The translations under genes and the position numbers were made by a program. A stretch of DNA of 64,000 nucleotides, from positions 421,001 to 485,000 of the forward strand of contig NZ_CP035417.1 in assembly GCF_004123675.1 (NCBI RefSeq), read 5' to 3'. Each line of letters begins with the position of its first letter. Position 1 is the first letter of the stretch. This document shows positions 17,460 through 27,911 of this stretch, piece after piece. The notes beneath the pieces are model-generated. The model ran no database searches. It was not told the DNA's origin and saw only the letters and a program-made list of their open reading frames with translations. Source of the DNA: Leisingera sp. NJS204 (GTDB taxonomy: Bacteria; Pseudomonadota; Alphaproteobacteria; Rhodobacterales; Rhodobacteraceae).

Positions 17460-19658
17460 TCACGAAAATTTCTTCTGCGATTTCCCCCGGTACGCCCTTG
17501 TCCCAGCCTTGCCCGCGGTTGAACGCCCACGCGACTTGACCGCCGCTTCGGATGCCGCCTCCACCGCCGATTGCCGGGCCAGCGGGTCGTCGGAGATCGC
17601 CAGATCCACTGCCTCCAGCCGTTTCACTTCGTCGCGCAGGCGGGCGGCTTCTTCGAACTCCAGGTTCTCGGCGGCCTTGCGCATCTGGTCGCGCAAGCCG
17701 TTCAGATGCGCCTCCAGATTGGCGCCGTGCATCGGCTTGTCGATCTGGGCGGTGACGCGGCTCATGTCGGTGTCGCCGGCATAAAGCCCGGCCAGCACGT
17801 CCTCGACGTTTTTCTTGACGGTCTCAGGCGTGATACCGTGCTCGGTGTTATAGGCGATCTGCTTGTCGCGGCGGCGGTCGGTTTCGCCCAGGGCGCGCTC
17901 CATCGAGCCGGTGATGCGGTCGGCGTACATGATGACGCGGCCGTCGGCGTTGCGGGCGGCGCGGCCGATGGTCTGGATCAGCGAGGTTTCAGACCGCAGA
18001 AAGCCCTCCTTGTCGGCGTCCAGAATGGCGACCAGCCCGCATTCGGGAATATCAAGCCCCTCGCGCAGCAGGTTGATGCCGATCAGCACGTCAAAGGCGC
18101 CAAGGCGCAAATCACGCAGGATTTCAATGCGTTCCAGCGTGTCGATGTCGGAATGCATGTAGCGGACCTTGATCCCCTGTTCGTGCAGGTATTCGGTCAG
18201 ATCCTCGGCCATGCGTTTGGTCAGCGTGGTCACAAGCGTGCGGAACCCGTCAGCAGTGACGCGGCGCACCTCGTCCAGCAGATCGTCCACCTGCATGTCG
18301 ACGGGGCGGATTTCAACCTGCGGATCCAGCAGGCCGGTGGGGCGGATCACCTGTTCGGCAAAGACACCGCTGGACTGTTCCAGCTCCCATTTCGACGGGG
18401 TGGCAGAGACAAACACCGATTGCGGGCGCATGGCGTCCCATTCCTCAAACTTCAGCGGGCGGTTGTCCATGCACGACGGCAGGCGGAAGCCGTGTTCGGC
18501 CAATGTCATCTTGCGCCGGTGGTCGCCCTTGTACATGCCGCCGATCTGCGGCACCGAGACATGGCTTTCGTCGGCAAAGACGATGGCGTTGTCGGGGATG
18601 AATTCAAATAGGGTGGGGGGCGGCTCACCCGGTGCGCGGCCGGTCAGATAGCGGGAGTAGTTCTCGATCCCGTTGCAGTGGCCTGTCGCCTCGAGCATTT
18701 CGATATCAAAGTTGCAGCGCTGTTCCAGCCGCTGGGCCTCCAGCAGCTTGCCCTCGCCGAGCAGGTTTTCCAGCCGCATCTTCAGCTCATTCTTGATCGA
18801 GATCACGGCCTGGTTCAGCGTCGGTTTCGGCGTCACGTAGTGGGAGTTCGCATAGATGCGGATCTGGTCGAAGCTGCCGGTCTTTTCGCCGGTCAGCGGG
18901 TCGAATTCGGTGATCGCTTCCAGCTCCTCGCCGAAGAAAGAGAGCTTCCAGGCGCGGTCTTCGAGGTGGGCCGGGAAGATTTCCAGCGTGTCGCCGCGCA
19001 CCCGGAATGAGCCGCGCTGGAAGGCCTGGTCGTTGCGCTTGTACTGCTGGGCGACCAGATCGGCCATGATCTGGCGCTGGTCGTAGATTTCGCCCGCTTT
19101 CAGGTCCTGGGTCATCGCCGAGTAGGTCTCAACCGAGCCGATGCCGTAGATGCAGGAGACAGACGCGATGATGATCACGTCATCGCGTTCCAACAGGGCG
19201 CGGGTGGCGGAGTGGCGCATCCGGTCGATCTGCTCGTTAATCTGGCTTTCCTTCTCGATGTAGGTATCCGAGCGGGGAACATAGGCTTCGGGCTGGTAGT
19301 AGTCATAGAAGGAGACGAAGTATTCGACCGAGTTTTCCGGGAAAAAGCCCTTGAATTCGCCATACAATTGCGCGGCGAGGGTTTTGTTCGGGGCGAGGAT
19401 GATGGCGGGACGCTGGGTCTCCTCGATCACCTTGGCCATGGTGAAGGTCTTGCCGGTGCCGGTGGCGCCCAGCAGCACCTGGTTGCGCTCGCCGTCCAGC
19501 ACGCCCTCGGACAGTTCGCGGATCGCAGTGGGCTGGTCGCCGGCGGGCTGAAACGGGGTATGCATCACAAACCGCTTGCCGCCTTCCAGCTTGGGCCGCT
19601 GCTGCGGCGCGCGCTGGGTCATCATCGGCATGGTCTTATCGGAATGGGCATAGGGCAT
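17460..19658 (-). CDS. uvrB: Excinuclease ABC subunit B
   Basis: DNA-damage recognition helicase of nucleotide-excision repair, loaded by UvrA and recruiting UvrC. Motifs: Walker A GATGTGKT (residues 64-71), the beta-hairpin region [23 protein letters not shown] box (ADESHVS), helicase motif VI (QTIGRAARN), and a C-terminal UVR motif ([24 protein letters not shown]). Start 19658 gives 732 residues; the frame stays open upstream without homology. Confidence 0.96.
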   Translation of the reverse strand: MPYAHSDKTMPMMTQRAPQQRPKLEGGKRFVMHTPFQPAGDQPTAIRELSEGVLDGERNQVLLGATGTGKTFTMAKVIEETQRPAIILAPNKTLAAQLYGEFKGFFPENSVEYFVSFYDYYQPEAYVPRSDTYIEKESQINEQIDRMRHSATRALLERDDVIIIASVSCIYGIGSVETYSAMTQDLKAGEIYDQRQIMADLVAQQYKRNDQAFQRGSFRVRGDTLEIFPAHLEDRAWKLSFFGEELEAITEFDPLTGEKTGSFDQIRIYANSHYVTPKPTLNQAVISIKNELKMRLENLLGEGKLLEAQRLEQRCNFDIEMLEATGHCNGIENYSRYLTGRAPGEPPPTLFEFIPDNAIVFADESHVSVPQIGGMYKGDHRRKMTLAEHGFRLPSCMDNRPLKFEEWDAMRPQSVFVSATPSKWELEQSSGVFAEQVIRPTGLLDPQVEIRPVDMQVDDLLDEVRRVTADGFRTLVTTLTKRMAEDLTEYLHEQGIKVRYMHSDIDTLERIEILRDLRLGAFDVLIGINLLREGLDIPECGLVAILDADKEGFLRSETSLIQTIGRAARNADGRVIMYADRITGSMERALGETDRRRDKQIAYNTEHGITPETVKKNVEDVLAGLYAGDTDMSRVTAQIDKPMHGANLEAHLNGLRDQMRKAAENLEFEEAARLRDEVKRLEAVDLAISDDPLARQSAVEAASEAAVKSRGRSTAGKAGTRAYRGKSQKKFS

Positions 19659-19755
19659 CAGGCGACTCCGTTGGCGGCTGGCGCTGATTTTGGTCTGTTT
19701 TTGTTCCGGTGCAAGGGGGCAGGGCGGGGTTTCGCCGGAATGCAGCCTGTTTTTG

Positions 19756-20196
19756 TCAGCTGCGCGCAGGACGATGGAATTTGCCAAGCAGTTCCGCCAG
19801 CCGCCGTGCTTCGCCCGGGCTGAAACGGCTGCCGACGGCCTGCTGCATGGCATCGGCGTAAACCGCCCAGATGCGGGCGCGCATGGCGGCGCCGTCCGGC
19901 GTGATCACCAGTGTCTGGCCGCGCCCGTCGCCGTTGCAGGTCTGGCGTTCCAGCAGGCCCGCCTTGGCCAGCCGCTCCGCCAGGCGCGAGACGCCGTATT
20001 GCGGCAGCAGCAGTTTTTCCTGCAGCTCAAAAGGGCGCAGACCGGTGCCGCCGGCGCACTCAAGCTCCCACAGCAGATCGTACCAGTCCAGGCCCGGCAG
20101 GCCCGCCTGTTTCAATGCGGCCTCCACTGTGGCGAGGATGGATTTATGGGCGCGGGCCAGCGGCAGCCAGATGCGGAACGGGTCAGGTGTTTCCAT
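19756..20196 (-). CDS. MarR-family transcriptional regulator
   Basis: 146 residues with a winged helix: [50 protein letters not shown], where the recognition helix and the basic wing (DGRGQ) are typical of MarR. Divergent from the glutathione S-transferase gene across an 86-base region carrying two matching palindromic sites, so it very likely autoregulates and controls gst in response to an electrophilic or phenolic compound. Confidence 0.88.
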   Translation of the reverse strand: METPDPFRIWLPLARAHKSILATVEAALKQAGLPGLDWYDLLWELECAGGTGLRPFELQEKLLLPQYGVSRLAERLAKAGLLERQTCNGDGRGQTLVITPDGAAMRARIWAVYADAMQQAVGSRFSPGEARRLAELLGKFHRPARS

Positions 20197-20205
20197 ACGG
20201 GAAAT

Positions 20206-20270
20206 TTAAATGCATGTGCATTGATATGCAAGAGCGGACCACCCATCTGATGTGCATGCAATTGCATTTA
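20206..20270. promoter_or_regulatory. Two palindromic operator boxes in the marR-gst divergent promoter
   Basis: ATGCA-N2-TGCAT occurs twice: 20210-20221 (spacer TG) and 20256-20267 (spacer AT, giving the perfect palindrome ATGCAATTGCAT). The two centres are 46 bases apart. MarR dimers bind such short inverted repeats; paired sites of identical half-site sequence between a MarR gene and its divergent target are the expected arrangement. Confidence 0.75.
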
Positions 20271-20282
20271 AGTGAGGATCCC

Positions 20283-20969
20283 ATGACTGACTTGCATCTG
20301 ATCAGCCACCATCTGTGCCCCTATGTGCAACGCGCAGTGATTGTGCTGCGTGAAAAAGCCATCCCGCACCGGCGCACCTATATCGATCTGGCGGACAAGC
20401 CCGAATGGTTCCGATCGCTGTCGCCGCTGGGCCGGGTGCCGGTGCTGGAAACCGGCGGGCGGGTGTTGTTTGAAAGCCAGGTGATTGCCGAATACCTGGA
20501 TGAAGCCACGCCCGGCAGCCTGCATCCCGCCGATCCGCTGGAGCGGGCGCGGCACCGGGCCTGGATCGCATTCGGCTCCGAGACGCTGGCGGCCATCGGC
20601 AAACTGTACAGTGCCGCGGATGAGGCGGCATTTGCCGCGGCTGCCAGAGATCTGCGCATCCGGCTTGCGCGGATTGCGCCGGAGGTGGAGGGGCCTTTCT
20701 TTGCCGGAGAAACATTCCGCCTGGTGGATGGCGTCTGGGGTACCATCTTCCGGTATTTTGAGACATTTGAGGCCATTGGGGATTTCGGACTGATGCCGGA
20801 GGCCGCGCATATGGCAGCGTGGCGGGCTGCTGTCATGGCGCGGCCCTCGGTGCAAGAGGCGCCGCCGCAGGGGTATCCGGCCCGGCTGATGGAATTCCTG
20901 TGCGCGCGGCAATCCCATCTGGGCGGGCTGGCGTGGGCGGCCTGTGGCACGGCAGCAAACCCCGGCTAA
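20283..20969 (+). CDS. Glutathione S-transferase
   Basis: 228 residues: thioredoxin-like N-terminal domain with LISHHLCPYVQRAVIVLREK (Cys12 in the CPYV motif typical of omega/beta-type GSTs), cis-Pro region GRVPVLE, ES-QVIAEYLDE for glutathione binding, and an all-helical C-terminal domain. The ATG at 20283 directly follows AGTGAGG. Likely controlled by the divergent MarR protein. Confidence 0.9.
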   Translation: MTDLHLISHHLCPYVQRAVIVLREKAIPHRRTYIDLADKPEWFRSLSPLGRVPVLETGGRVLFESQVIAEYLDEATPGSLHPADPLERARHRAWIAFGSETLAAIGKLYSAADEAAFAAAARDLRIRLARIAPEVEGPFFAGETFRLVDGVWGTIFRYFETFEAIGDFGLMPEAAHMAAWRAAVMARPSVQEAPPQGYPARLMEFLCARQSHLGGLAWAACGTAANPG

Positions 20970-21051
20970 TCCTGTGCAAATGGCACCTTGCCGCAGCGCC
21001 GTATCCGGCGCATAAAAGCGCTGGACGAAGACTCGAAGCGGGAGACAGCCC

Positions 21052-21363
21052 ATGCAAGCGCGGATTTACCGGCCGGCACGCAATGCCATGACCTCGGGCA
21101 TGGCCAAGACGCGGAAATGGGTGCTGGAATATGCGCCTGCCTCGGCCCGTGAAGTGGATCCGCTGATGGGCTGGACCTCCTCCGGCGACACCCAGAGCCA
21201 GGTCAAATTGCGGTTCGAGAGCAAGGAGGCGGCACTGGAATATGCCAAGGACCACGGCATCGAAGTGCAGGTGGCCGAGCCCAAGGAACGCAAGCCCAAC
21301 ATCCGCCCGGGCGGCTATGGCGACAACTTCGCCACCAACCGCCGCAGGCCCTGGACACACTGA
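21052..21363 (+). CDS. ETC complex I subunit (NDUFS4-type accessory subunit)
   Basis: 103 residues matching the bacterial/mitochondrial NDUFS4 family: [39 protein letters not shown] and the C-terminal [19 protein letters not shown]. This is an accessory subunit of NADH:ubiquinone oxidoreductase in Alphaproteobacteria, encoded away from the nuo operon. The stop codon is six bases before the left tip of a transposon, so its 3' end may serve as the transposon target. Confidence 0.9.
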   Translation: MQARIYRPARNAMTSGMAKTRKWVLEYAPASAREVDPLMGWTSSGDTQSQVKLRFESKEAALEYAKDHGIEVQVAEPKERKPNIRPGGYGDNFATNRRRPWTH

Positions 21364-21369
21364 AGATGT

Positions 21370-21415
21370 TGTAAATCTTCCACGAGTTCCCACCGTTTCG
21401 GCACGAGTTCTCACC
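21370..21415 (+). repeat. Transposon left end with two transposase-binding boxes
   Basis: Tip TGTAAATC, then CACGAGTTCCCACC and GGCACGAGTTCTCACC spaced about 21 bases apart. These are inverted relative to the right-end boxes, as expected for TnsB-type binding sites. Confidence 0.8.
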
Positions 21416-21430
21416 AGGATCTACATATAG

Positions 21431-21453
21431 GGCGCCCAGCGGGCGCCTTTTTT
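21431..21453 (+). terminator. Hairpin terminator just inside the transposon left end
   Basis: Perfect stem GGCGCCC / GGGCGCC with loop AGC, then six T. It would block read-through from the NDUFS4 gene into the element. A related, decayed sequence follows the second transposon end at about 32535. Confidence 0.8.
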
Positions 21454-21781
21454 ATATCTGGGTTGGAGTATTGTTGCGGAGGCCGAATGCATTGCGGAAA
21501 CAGAGAACAGGCTCCTTCGTTTTTCTGTGCATGCATATTCGGGGGCTGGGTAACTTCATGCCTGGCGATTGGGGCAGCAGCCGCTTTCTGCAGCAGTGAA
21601 AAGATAGAGTTTTGCATCAACCTGCTCAAAGGCGGCAGTCAGTCCAATTTTGCCGTTGAGTTGAAATGCTTGGCGCCGATCGTTGCATGTGCGGGCTTTT
21701 CCAAGCCTTCCGGCAAAAGCGGACCTTCAGCCGGGCACGAGCACTTCTTCTGATATCGCCAGTTGGAGCAGGGTCAGCAAG

Positions 21782-21813
21782 GCGCAGGAAGCTGCCGCTG
21801 CAAAGTTGCGAAC
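21782..21813. repeat. Dispersed repeat, copy 1
   Basis: 32 bases (GCGCAGGAAGCTGCCGCTGC onward, ending GCGAAC) are identical to 53267-53298, with weaker similarity continuing about 45 bases downstream. The 21454-21961 stretch around it has no recognisable gene; an open frame runs through it in phase with the DUF6880 gene, but the homologous protein starts at 21962. Confidence 0.75.
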
Positions 21814-21961
21814 CGTCTTCGCCCTTCAGAACCTGGTCGGTCCAGACCTGCCGTTCGATAGTCTCGGGCAGCTTCCTGGAAGCGGCCATTGGTGCTTGCC
21901 GCAGCAAGACCTGTACGACATTGTCCGCGGCAATCATTGCAATGGAGCCCGGCGCCTCACC

Positions 21962-23398
21962 ATGTCCAAGAAAACCCTGAACCAAGCCAACCTTGAAAAG
22001 CTGGGCGCGGAGAAGCTCGCCGCACTGGTCATGGATCTTGTCCAGGGAAGCGCCGCTTTGCAGCGCCGCGCGAGGATGGAGCTCAGCGCCGCCCAGGGTC
22101 CCAGGGAAGTGGCTGCCGATCTCCGCAAACGCTTCGCCTCTCTGCGCCGCGCGACCAGCTTCGTCGATTGGCGCAAGCAAAGGGCGCTGGTCAAGGATCT
22201 GGAGGGGCTCTTGGCAATGATCGAAAACACCATCGCCCCGCATGACCCGAACGAAGCGTTCGAACTGCTCTGGTCTTTCCTGCACCTGGCCCCCTCGGTC
22301 CACGAGCGCACGGATGACAGTAACGGCGCGATTGGCGGCGTCATGAGTGAGGCGGTGGACCTGATCGCGAAACTATCGCCCACTGTTTCCCAGGACCGCA
22401 CCACCCTGGCGGAACGCGTTCTCGACGCTGTCGCAGATGCGGGCTACGGCGAGTTCGACGGGATTATCCCCGCGACGGCGGAGGCGCTGGGGCAGGAGGG
22501 GCTCGAGCATCTCAAGCAGATCACGCAAGTATGGGCGGACGCTCCGCCGACAGAGCAGGAACTCGAGCAATACCGGGGCTACGGCCTCATGTCTTCTGCC
22601 GAAGACAGCGTGCGGCGCAACAAGCAGGTGACGCGGTCGATCATCCTTGCAGATGTGGCGGACGCCCAGGGGGATGTCGATGCCTACATGGCACGCTATT
22701 CCGAAGAACAGCTGACCTATGGCACCATCGCCCCCGACGTCGCGCGCAGATTGCTGGATGCGGGGCGCGTTGACGAGGCGTTCGACATCGTCACCCGTGC
22801 CCGCACCGCCGAGGACGGCAAGTCTATCCGGATGTTCCGTTACGATCTCGACGCGGTCTATGAAGAATGCCTCGAAAAACAGGGCAAGACGGAGGAGTTG
22901 ATGGCGCATCTGCGGAGGACCTTCGAGCAGACCCTCAGCGCGCCCTGCCTTCGAAAGTACCTGAAATTGCTTCCCGATTTCGACGACATCGAGGCAGAAG
23001 AGGCTGCCCTGGACTTTGCCGAGGCCTATCCGCATCTGGGTGCGGCGATCAGTTTTCTGGTGAATTGGCCATCTTTCGGCCGCGCGGCGCGGATCGTGGT
23101 GGCGCGGGCCGAGGAACTGAACGGAGATTCCTATCACACCCTCACGAGCGCGGCAGACGCTCTCGAGGCCGAGCATCCGCTCGCCGCCACACTGATGCGC
23201 CGTGCTATGGTGTTGGACACGCTGACCGGCGGAAAATCCACGCGCTACCGCCACGCGGCGCGCCATCTGGCCGAATGCCGGTCCTGCGATGCCATCATAA
23301 CAGATTATGGTGACCACCCCTCCCACCCGCAGTTCCTCGAGATGCTCAGGAAGGAACACGGTCGAAAACATGGGTTTTGGCGCTTGGTCAATTCGTGA
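21962..23398 (+). CDS. DUF6880-type protein (transposon cargo)
   Basis: 478 residues, almost entirely alpha-helical, with repeats reminiscent of tetratricopeptide-like pairs (DVADAQGDVDAYMARYSEE, RRLLDAGRVDEAFDIVTRAR) and the conserved C-terminus SRYRHAARHL-like segment followed by a CRSCD motif. I recognise the overall pattern as the DUF6880 family; biochemical function is unknown. An extension to 21683 is open but lacks homology and overlaps a dispersed repeat. It is the first cargo gene and is followed by the large NTPase gene after 237 bases. Confidence 0.72.
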   Translation: MSKKTLNQANLEKLGAEKLAALVMDLVQGSAALQRRARMELSAAQGPREVAADLRKRFASLRRATSFVDWRKQRALVKDLEGLLAMIENTIAPHDPNEAFELLWSFLHLAPSVHERTDDSNGAIGGVMSEAVDLIAKLSPTVSQDRTTLAERVLDAVADAGYGEFDGIIPATAEALGQEGLEHLKQITQVWADAPPTEQELEQYRGYGLMSSAEDSVRRNKQVTRSIILADVADAQGDVDAYMARYSEEQLTYGTIAPDVARRLLDAGRVDEAFDIVTRARTAEDGKSIRMFRYDLDAVYEECLEKQGKTEELMAHLRRTFEQTLSAPCLRKYLKLLPDFDDIEAEEAALDFAEAYPHLGAAISFLVNWPSFGRAARIVVARAEELNGDSYHTLTSAADALEAEHPLAATLMRRAMVLDTLTGGKSTRYRHAARHLAECRSCDAIITDYGDHPSHPQFLEMLRKEHGRKHGFWRLVNS

Positions 23399-23635
23399 AT
23401 CCGGCCCAAAGCGGCCGCTCGTTCAAACTCCCATCGCCGCAGCGCTGCTAAGCGCGGAGCAGACGTTGAAACACGGGTAACGTTCGTGGGCATCCGATGT
23501 GATCCTTGCAAGCTGGTGCTTGTTCATTGACCGAACCGCTCAGTCGAACTTCAAAATCCGTTGTGGCTTCCCAGCATACCTGTCAGAGTTGATTAATATC
23601 CTTGAACACACCAAATTGTACGAGACAAGATCGCA

Positions 23636-26600
23636 GTGAAATTTTTTAGATGGCTTCGCGGCGTGTCCTTTAAGCGCCTGTTTGGAATGGATGGCTCAAC
23701 AGAGGCGCGGGCAAAGTTTGTTGACCTTGCGCCTACTAGCAAAGCCGACGAAGATGGCATTTACGCAGAGGCGCTTGAATTCGCTACCACCAACCCCGAT
23801 GTTTCGAATATCGCTCTGACAGGCCCGTACGGTTCAGGGAAAAGTAGTGTAATCAAGTCCTTCCTTCGTACTTATAGGGGAAACGCACTCCAAATCTCGC
23901 TGGCGGCATTCCTCCCTGAAGCGGATGGAATGGGTGGGTCAAATGGCAAGACAAACAAGCAAGAAATCGAAAGGAGCATTCTCCAACAAATGCTGTATGG
24001 CGCTAGCGCCAACAATCTTCCTCTTTCCAGATTCAAAAGAATTCAATCGCCAAAATGGTGGGCCGGAGGCGTCTCATTGTTGATCGTCCTTGGCGGCATC
24101 GCACTTTGGTATCTCTTCCAGAACAGAGAGGACATAATTTCAGGTGAATTTTTCACCCCGTTTGACCGCTCAAATTGGTTCAACCTGGGAGTGTTCGCGT
24201 TCGGGTTCGTGTTTCTGTGGCGTTCCTTGCACCACATTTATCTTAAAAGCTTTGGCATGTCGCTCAAGGGTGTTTCCCTCAAGGACGTCGAGATCGCACC
24301 AGAATCGGCTGAGGAAGAGTCGATCCTGAATAGGCATTTAGACGAAATCATCTATTTTTTTCAGTCCACGTCATATGACCTTGTGGTTGTCGAAGACTTA
24401 GATCGGTTTGAAAATCCCGATATCTTTGTGACATTGCGCGAGATCAACGGCCTAATAAATGCCAATGCCGGTGTGAAGCAACAAGTTCGCTTCCTTTACG
24501 CACTTCGCGACGACATGTTTGCCAATACAGATCGGACAAAGTTCTTTGAGTTCATTGTTCCAATCGTACCCATTATCAACCATTCGAACTCTATCGACAA
24601 AGTTCTGGAACAGGGGCAGCGGCTGTCTCTTGACGAGCGGCTTAACGCTCAGTTCTTGAGGGACGTTTCCCGGTATCTCAATGACCTTCGGCTAATCCGA
24701 AATATCTTTAATGAATACGCAATTTACGTTGCGAATCTTGAGGCCGATGAAGAGGAAGTTCTGAACCCCAACAAGCTTCTTGCAGTTCTGATTTACAAGA
24801 ATGTTTTGCCACGGGATTTTGAAGAGCTACACCAGCAGAAGGGTGTTCTCTCAGCATTACTTGCGCGATACGATGACTTCATTGCAAAAGTTGAGGCTGA
24901 CTATAAATCTCAAATTGGCGATGTTGAGACCGAAATTACGTTGGCTAAAAAGCAACTTCCAAAAGATGTGACAGAGCTTCGTAAAATCTATGCGATGGCT
25001 CTTATTGAGTTGTTGCCTGCGGGGCACGGGTACATTCGATTGGGAAATACGAATATCACCTTTGACAAAATCTCCGAGCATACAGATTTTGAAAGAATCC
25101 TTTCGGAGAATCCGATACTAAGTGCTCAACACCCAAATGGGGGGTGGTCACGCACCCAAAACCCTGGCGTGGACAGAACGGTTGACACAAACAGGAGTTT
25201 CCAAGAGCGGCTGGGAGACATCGAACGAAAGTCCGTCAAACAAATCGCGCAGTCGGGGCAAAAAGTTCGTGAGTTGAAGTCAAAGGTGACGAACCTACGG
25301 CTTCAAAAATTCAACGAGATAATTCGTGCGAATGCTGATGCAGTCGATGACTGCTTCGAAAAACTGGGTGACAATCGGGAACTCATGAAGTTCTTGGTCT
25401 TCGAGGGTTTCCTCGACGACACCTACTATCAATACACGTCATTGTTCCACTCAGGACGCCTTTCACCCAACGACAACAAATTCCTAATACAAATCCGCAG
25501 CTTCAACACTCCTGATCCAGACTTTCCAATCGACAACCCGGCGGAGGTTGTGGCGGCAATGCGCGATGAGGATTTTGATCAGAGCTATGTGCTAAACCGG
25601 CGGTTGATGGACCACATTATGGAAGCCCCAATCACTCATAGTTCACGAATCGAAAAAGCAGTTCGATACATTTCTGAAAATTTCGACCAATGCGAACAGT
25701 TTTTCTCAAGCTACTACGAAAGGGGCACACAAGTTCCAGCGTTGGTGTCCACGTTGGTTTCCCAGTGGCCCGGTTTCGCCTCGTTAGCAGCAGAGAGTGC
25801 GCATAGTACCGCTCATGTCGCGAGGATAATCGCGTACGCGCCTCAGGAGGTGATTGCGAATCCTCCCTACGCAGAGGGCGATCTGTCGGCGTCGTTCTCG
25901 ATAGGTGCGGCAGAAATACTGGGTGAGGGGATCGAATTCGATCTGTCGAGGCTGAAACTACTACAAGTCCAGGTGGCAGAACTGTCTTCGGTTGATCAGT
26001 TCCCTGACGTGCTTGAGTTCTTGATCGACGAAGCCTTGTATCAGGTCTCCACGGAGAACATTCGATGTGTACTTGAACACACCCACGGCTCTGACATTGT
26101 TAGCTACCTTGAGACCAAGCACTATTCAACGGTTCTGCGCTCAGAGAACAAGGGGCTTATTCAGCGTGTTGAAGATGACTTCATCCGGTATGTCAGGCGT
26201 GTTTTGCTTCCGATGGAGAGCAATTCAAACGAGGAAGAGTTTGCTATTTTGGCAGCCCTCAATCACGAAGAGGTGGCCGCAGAATTTTTAGAAGAGTTCT
26301 GGTCAATGCAATCAACGTCCTTGCCAGTGCTTTCAGACGTTCCGCTCCATCTTCACGCGACCGCGCTGGCTCGAGATTTGATCAGCGCATCTTGGGAGAA
26401 CTGTTTGACGTTCTTATCTGGTGATAATTTTGACCCAGATATTTTGACCGCCTATCTAGCAAACCCTGATACGCAAAAATTTCTCACGAATGAGGCTATC
26501 CCAGAGGACAAAAGTGCGTACGATTTGCGTAGATTTATTATCGACAATGACAGTTTCGATAGTGGTACCTACAGGGCTTACGTTCGACGTCTTCCCAAGA

Positions 26601-27250
26601 AATTCAAAGATTTTCGAGCGGACCTCAATAAGGACAAACTGCGGATACTGATTGAAGAGGGCAAAGCGACGTTCTCGGGGGCAAACTTCAACCGGCTTGG
26701 AGAGTATCGTGACCTTCAAGTTTTGTTTGTTGCTCGTAATTTCCCTGCCTTTGCGAAGGAAGCTGACGGGATCGGCATAGATGACGAGTTTCGAATGGAC
26801 CTGTTGCAGGAAGACCTCTCAGAGGATCAAAAGCGTTCGGTGATTGCTGAGCTAAACCCGGCAGCGGTTTCGGAGGATGCGGCGCGTGCGGCGTCTCTAG
26901 GTACGATACTAACAGCGTTACCCAGCGATATTGAAGGGCTTGGCTTTGATCTCATAAAGGCGATTGCTATCCATTCTCATCCAGTGACTGAACAAATTTC
27001 TCTACTGAATAAGTGCCACAAATCGTTGTCTGTCGAAGAGGTTCGAGAAGTCTTGCGCGCGCTTCCTGAACCATATTCTGACATCGCAATTTTCGGTAAG
27101 TCGCCAAGGATAAAGAACACACCGGTCAACCGTGCGTTTGCCGCGTGGTTGGAAGAAAAGAGGGTAATCTCGTCGTCGAAGACTACATACTTGGAGAGAG
27201 AGATCAAGGTAAACACGTTCAGGGGGCAACGTGTTGAAACGACTGGTTGA
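23636..27250 (+). CDS. Large membrane-anchored P-loop NTPase, YobI/KAP-like (transposon cargo)
   Basis: 1204 residues. Walker A GPYGSGKSS at 63-71; two predicted membrane segments at about 142-161 and 182-197 inserted within the NTPase domain; Walker B YDLVVVEDLDRF at 247-258; a sensor-like FLYALRDDMF follows. The membrane insertion between Walker A and B is characteristic of KAP/YobI-type NTPases. The remaining 800 residues are helical, with a coiled-coil stretch near 420-450 and no recognised domain. The start is GTG at 23636. Visibly more AT-rich than the core genes. KAP-type NTPases occur in antiphage systems; a defence role here is inference. Confidence 0.75.
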   Translation: MKFFRWLRGVSFKRLFGMDGSTEARAKFVDLAPTSKADEDGIYAEALEFATTNPDVSNIALTGPYGSGKSSVIKSFLRTYRGNALQISLAAFLPEADGMGGSNGKTNKQEIERSILQQMLYGASANNLPLSRFKRIQSPKWWAGGVSLLIVLGGIALWYLFQNREDIISGEFFTPFDRSNWFNLGVFAFGFVFLWRSLHHIYLKSFGMSLKGVSLKDVEIAPESAEEESILNRHLDEIIYFFQSTSYDLVVVEDLDRFENPDIFVTLREINGLINANAGVKQQVRFLYALRDDMFANTDRTKFFEFIVPIVPIINHSNSIDKVLEQGQRLSLDERLNAQFLRDVSRYLNDLRLIRNIFNEYAIYVANLEADEEEVLNPNKLLAVLIYKNVLPRDFEELHQQKGVLSALLARYDDFIAKVEADYKSQIGDVETEITLAKKQLPKDVTELRKIYAMALIELLPAGHGYIRLGNTNITFDKISEHTDFERILSENPILSAQHPNGGWSRTQNPGVDRTVDTNRSFQERLGDIERKSVKQIAQSGQKVRELKSKVTNLRLQKFNEIIRANADAVDDCFEKLGDNRELMKFLVFEGFLDDTYYQYTSLFHSGRLSPNDNKFLIQIRSFNTPDPDFPIDNPAEVVAAMRDEDFDQSYVLNRRLMDHIMEAPITHSSRIEKAVRYISENFDQCEQFFSSYYERGTQVPALVSTLVSQWPGFASLAAESAHSTAHVARIIAYAPQEVIANPPYAEGDLSASFSIGAAEILGEGIEFDLSRLKLLQVQVAELSSVDQFPDVLEFLIDEALYQVSTENIRCVLEHTHGSDIVSYLETKHYSTVLRSENKGLIQRVEDDFIRYVRRVLLPMESNSNEEEFAILAALNHEEVAAEFLEEFWSMQSTSLPVLSDVPLHLHATALARDLISASWENCLTFLSGDNFDPDILTAYLANPDTQKFLTNEAIPEDKSAYDLRRFIIDNDSFDSGTYRAYVRRLPKKFKDFRADLNKDKLRILIEEGKATFSGANFNRLGEYRDLQVLFVARNFPAFAKEADGIGIDDEFRMDLLQEDLSEDQKRSVIAELNPAAVSEDAARAASLGTILTALPSDIEGLGFDLIKAIAIHSHPVTEQISLLNKCHKSLSVEEVREVLRALPEPYSDIAIFGKSPRIKNTPVNRAFAAWLEEKRVISSSKTTYLEREIKVNTFRGQRVETTG

Positions 27251-27635
27251 AAAGAAATTTCATTGCAGTTTTGGTCAGATCTAAACAAAGCTAGTAGCCC
27301 CAGCTTTTGCGATCAAGAACGTTGTGCAATTCGCCGGGATCACGTCGAAAATACTAGTACATCGTTCACCCCTTGTCGGCTTGGATCTGTCAAAACTGTA
27401 GCCCAGGGTGGCAATCGGTAGTTTGTTAGCAAAGTGAATGTCCGCTCTTGAGACAACGTATGTGAATTATCTCGCTCGCAGCGAACTTCTGGTTTCCGCC
27501 CTACCTGCATGCGAACCAGCAGTGGATATGCGGCAGGCCGGAGGTCTGCTTCGGGGCTGCCTGGCGTCGTCTTGGACGTGTCGCGGTTTGATGCCGCTCC
27601 TTTGATAGCATTTATTGCAGCAAAGGAGACGAACT

Positions 27636-27911
27636 ATGGGACTGAAACGGACAGAAGAATTCCGGGCCGATGCGGTGCGGATTGCGCTGACGAGCGGGCT
27701 GAGCAGGAAGCAAGTGGCCTCTGATTTGGGTGTTGGCCTTTCGACCCTGAACAAGTGGATCACAGCGCATCGCGACACCGAGGTGGTATCCGACAAAGAC
27801 CTCGACCTTGCCCGAGAGAATGAACGGCTTCGACGGGAGAACCGCATTCTCAAGGAGGAGAGGGAGATCTTAAAAAAGGCAACGCAGTTCTTCGCGGGCC
27901 AAAAGCCATGA
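27636..27911 (+). CDS. IS3-family transposase OrfA
   Basis: 91 residues: HTH_Tnp_1 helix-turn-helix (EEFRADAVRIALTSGLSRKQVASDLGVGLSTLNKW) followed by the leucine-zipper-like RENERLRRENRILKEEREILKKA. Intact. It ends overlapping orfB by the ATGA tetranucleotide; AAAGGAG precedes the start. Confidence 0.92.
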   Translation: MGLKRTEEFRADAVRIALTSGLSRKQVASDLGVGLSTLNKWITAHRDTEVVSDKDLDLARENERLRRENRILKEEREILKKATQFFAGQKP

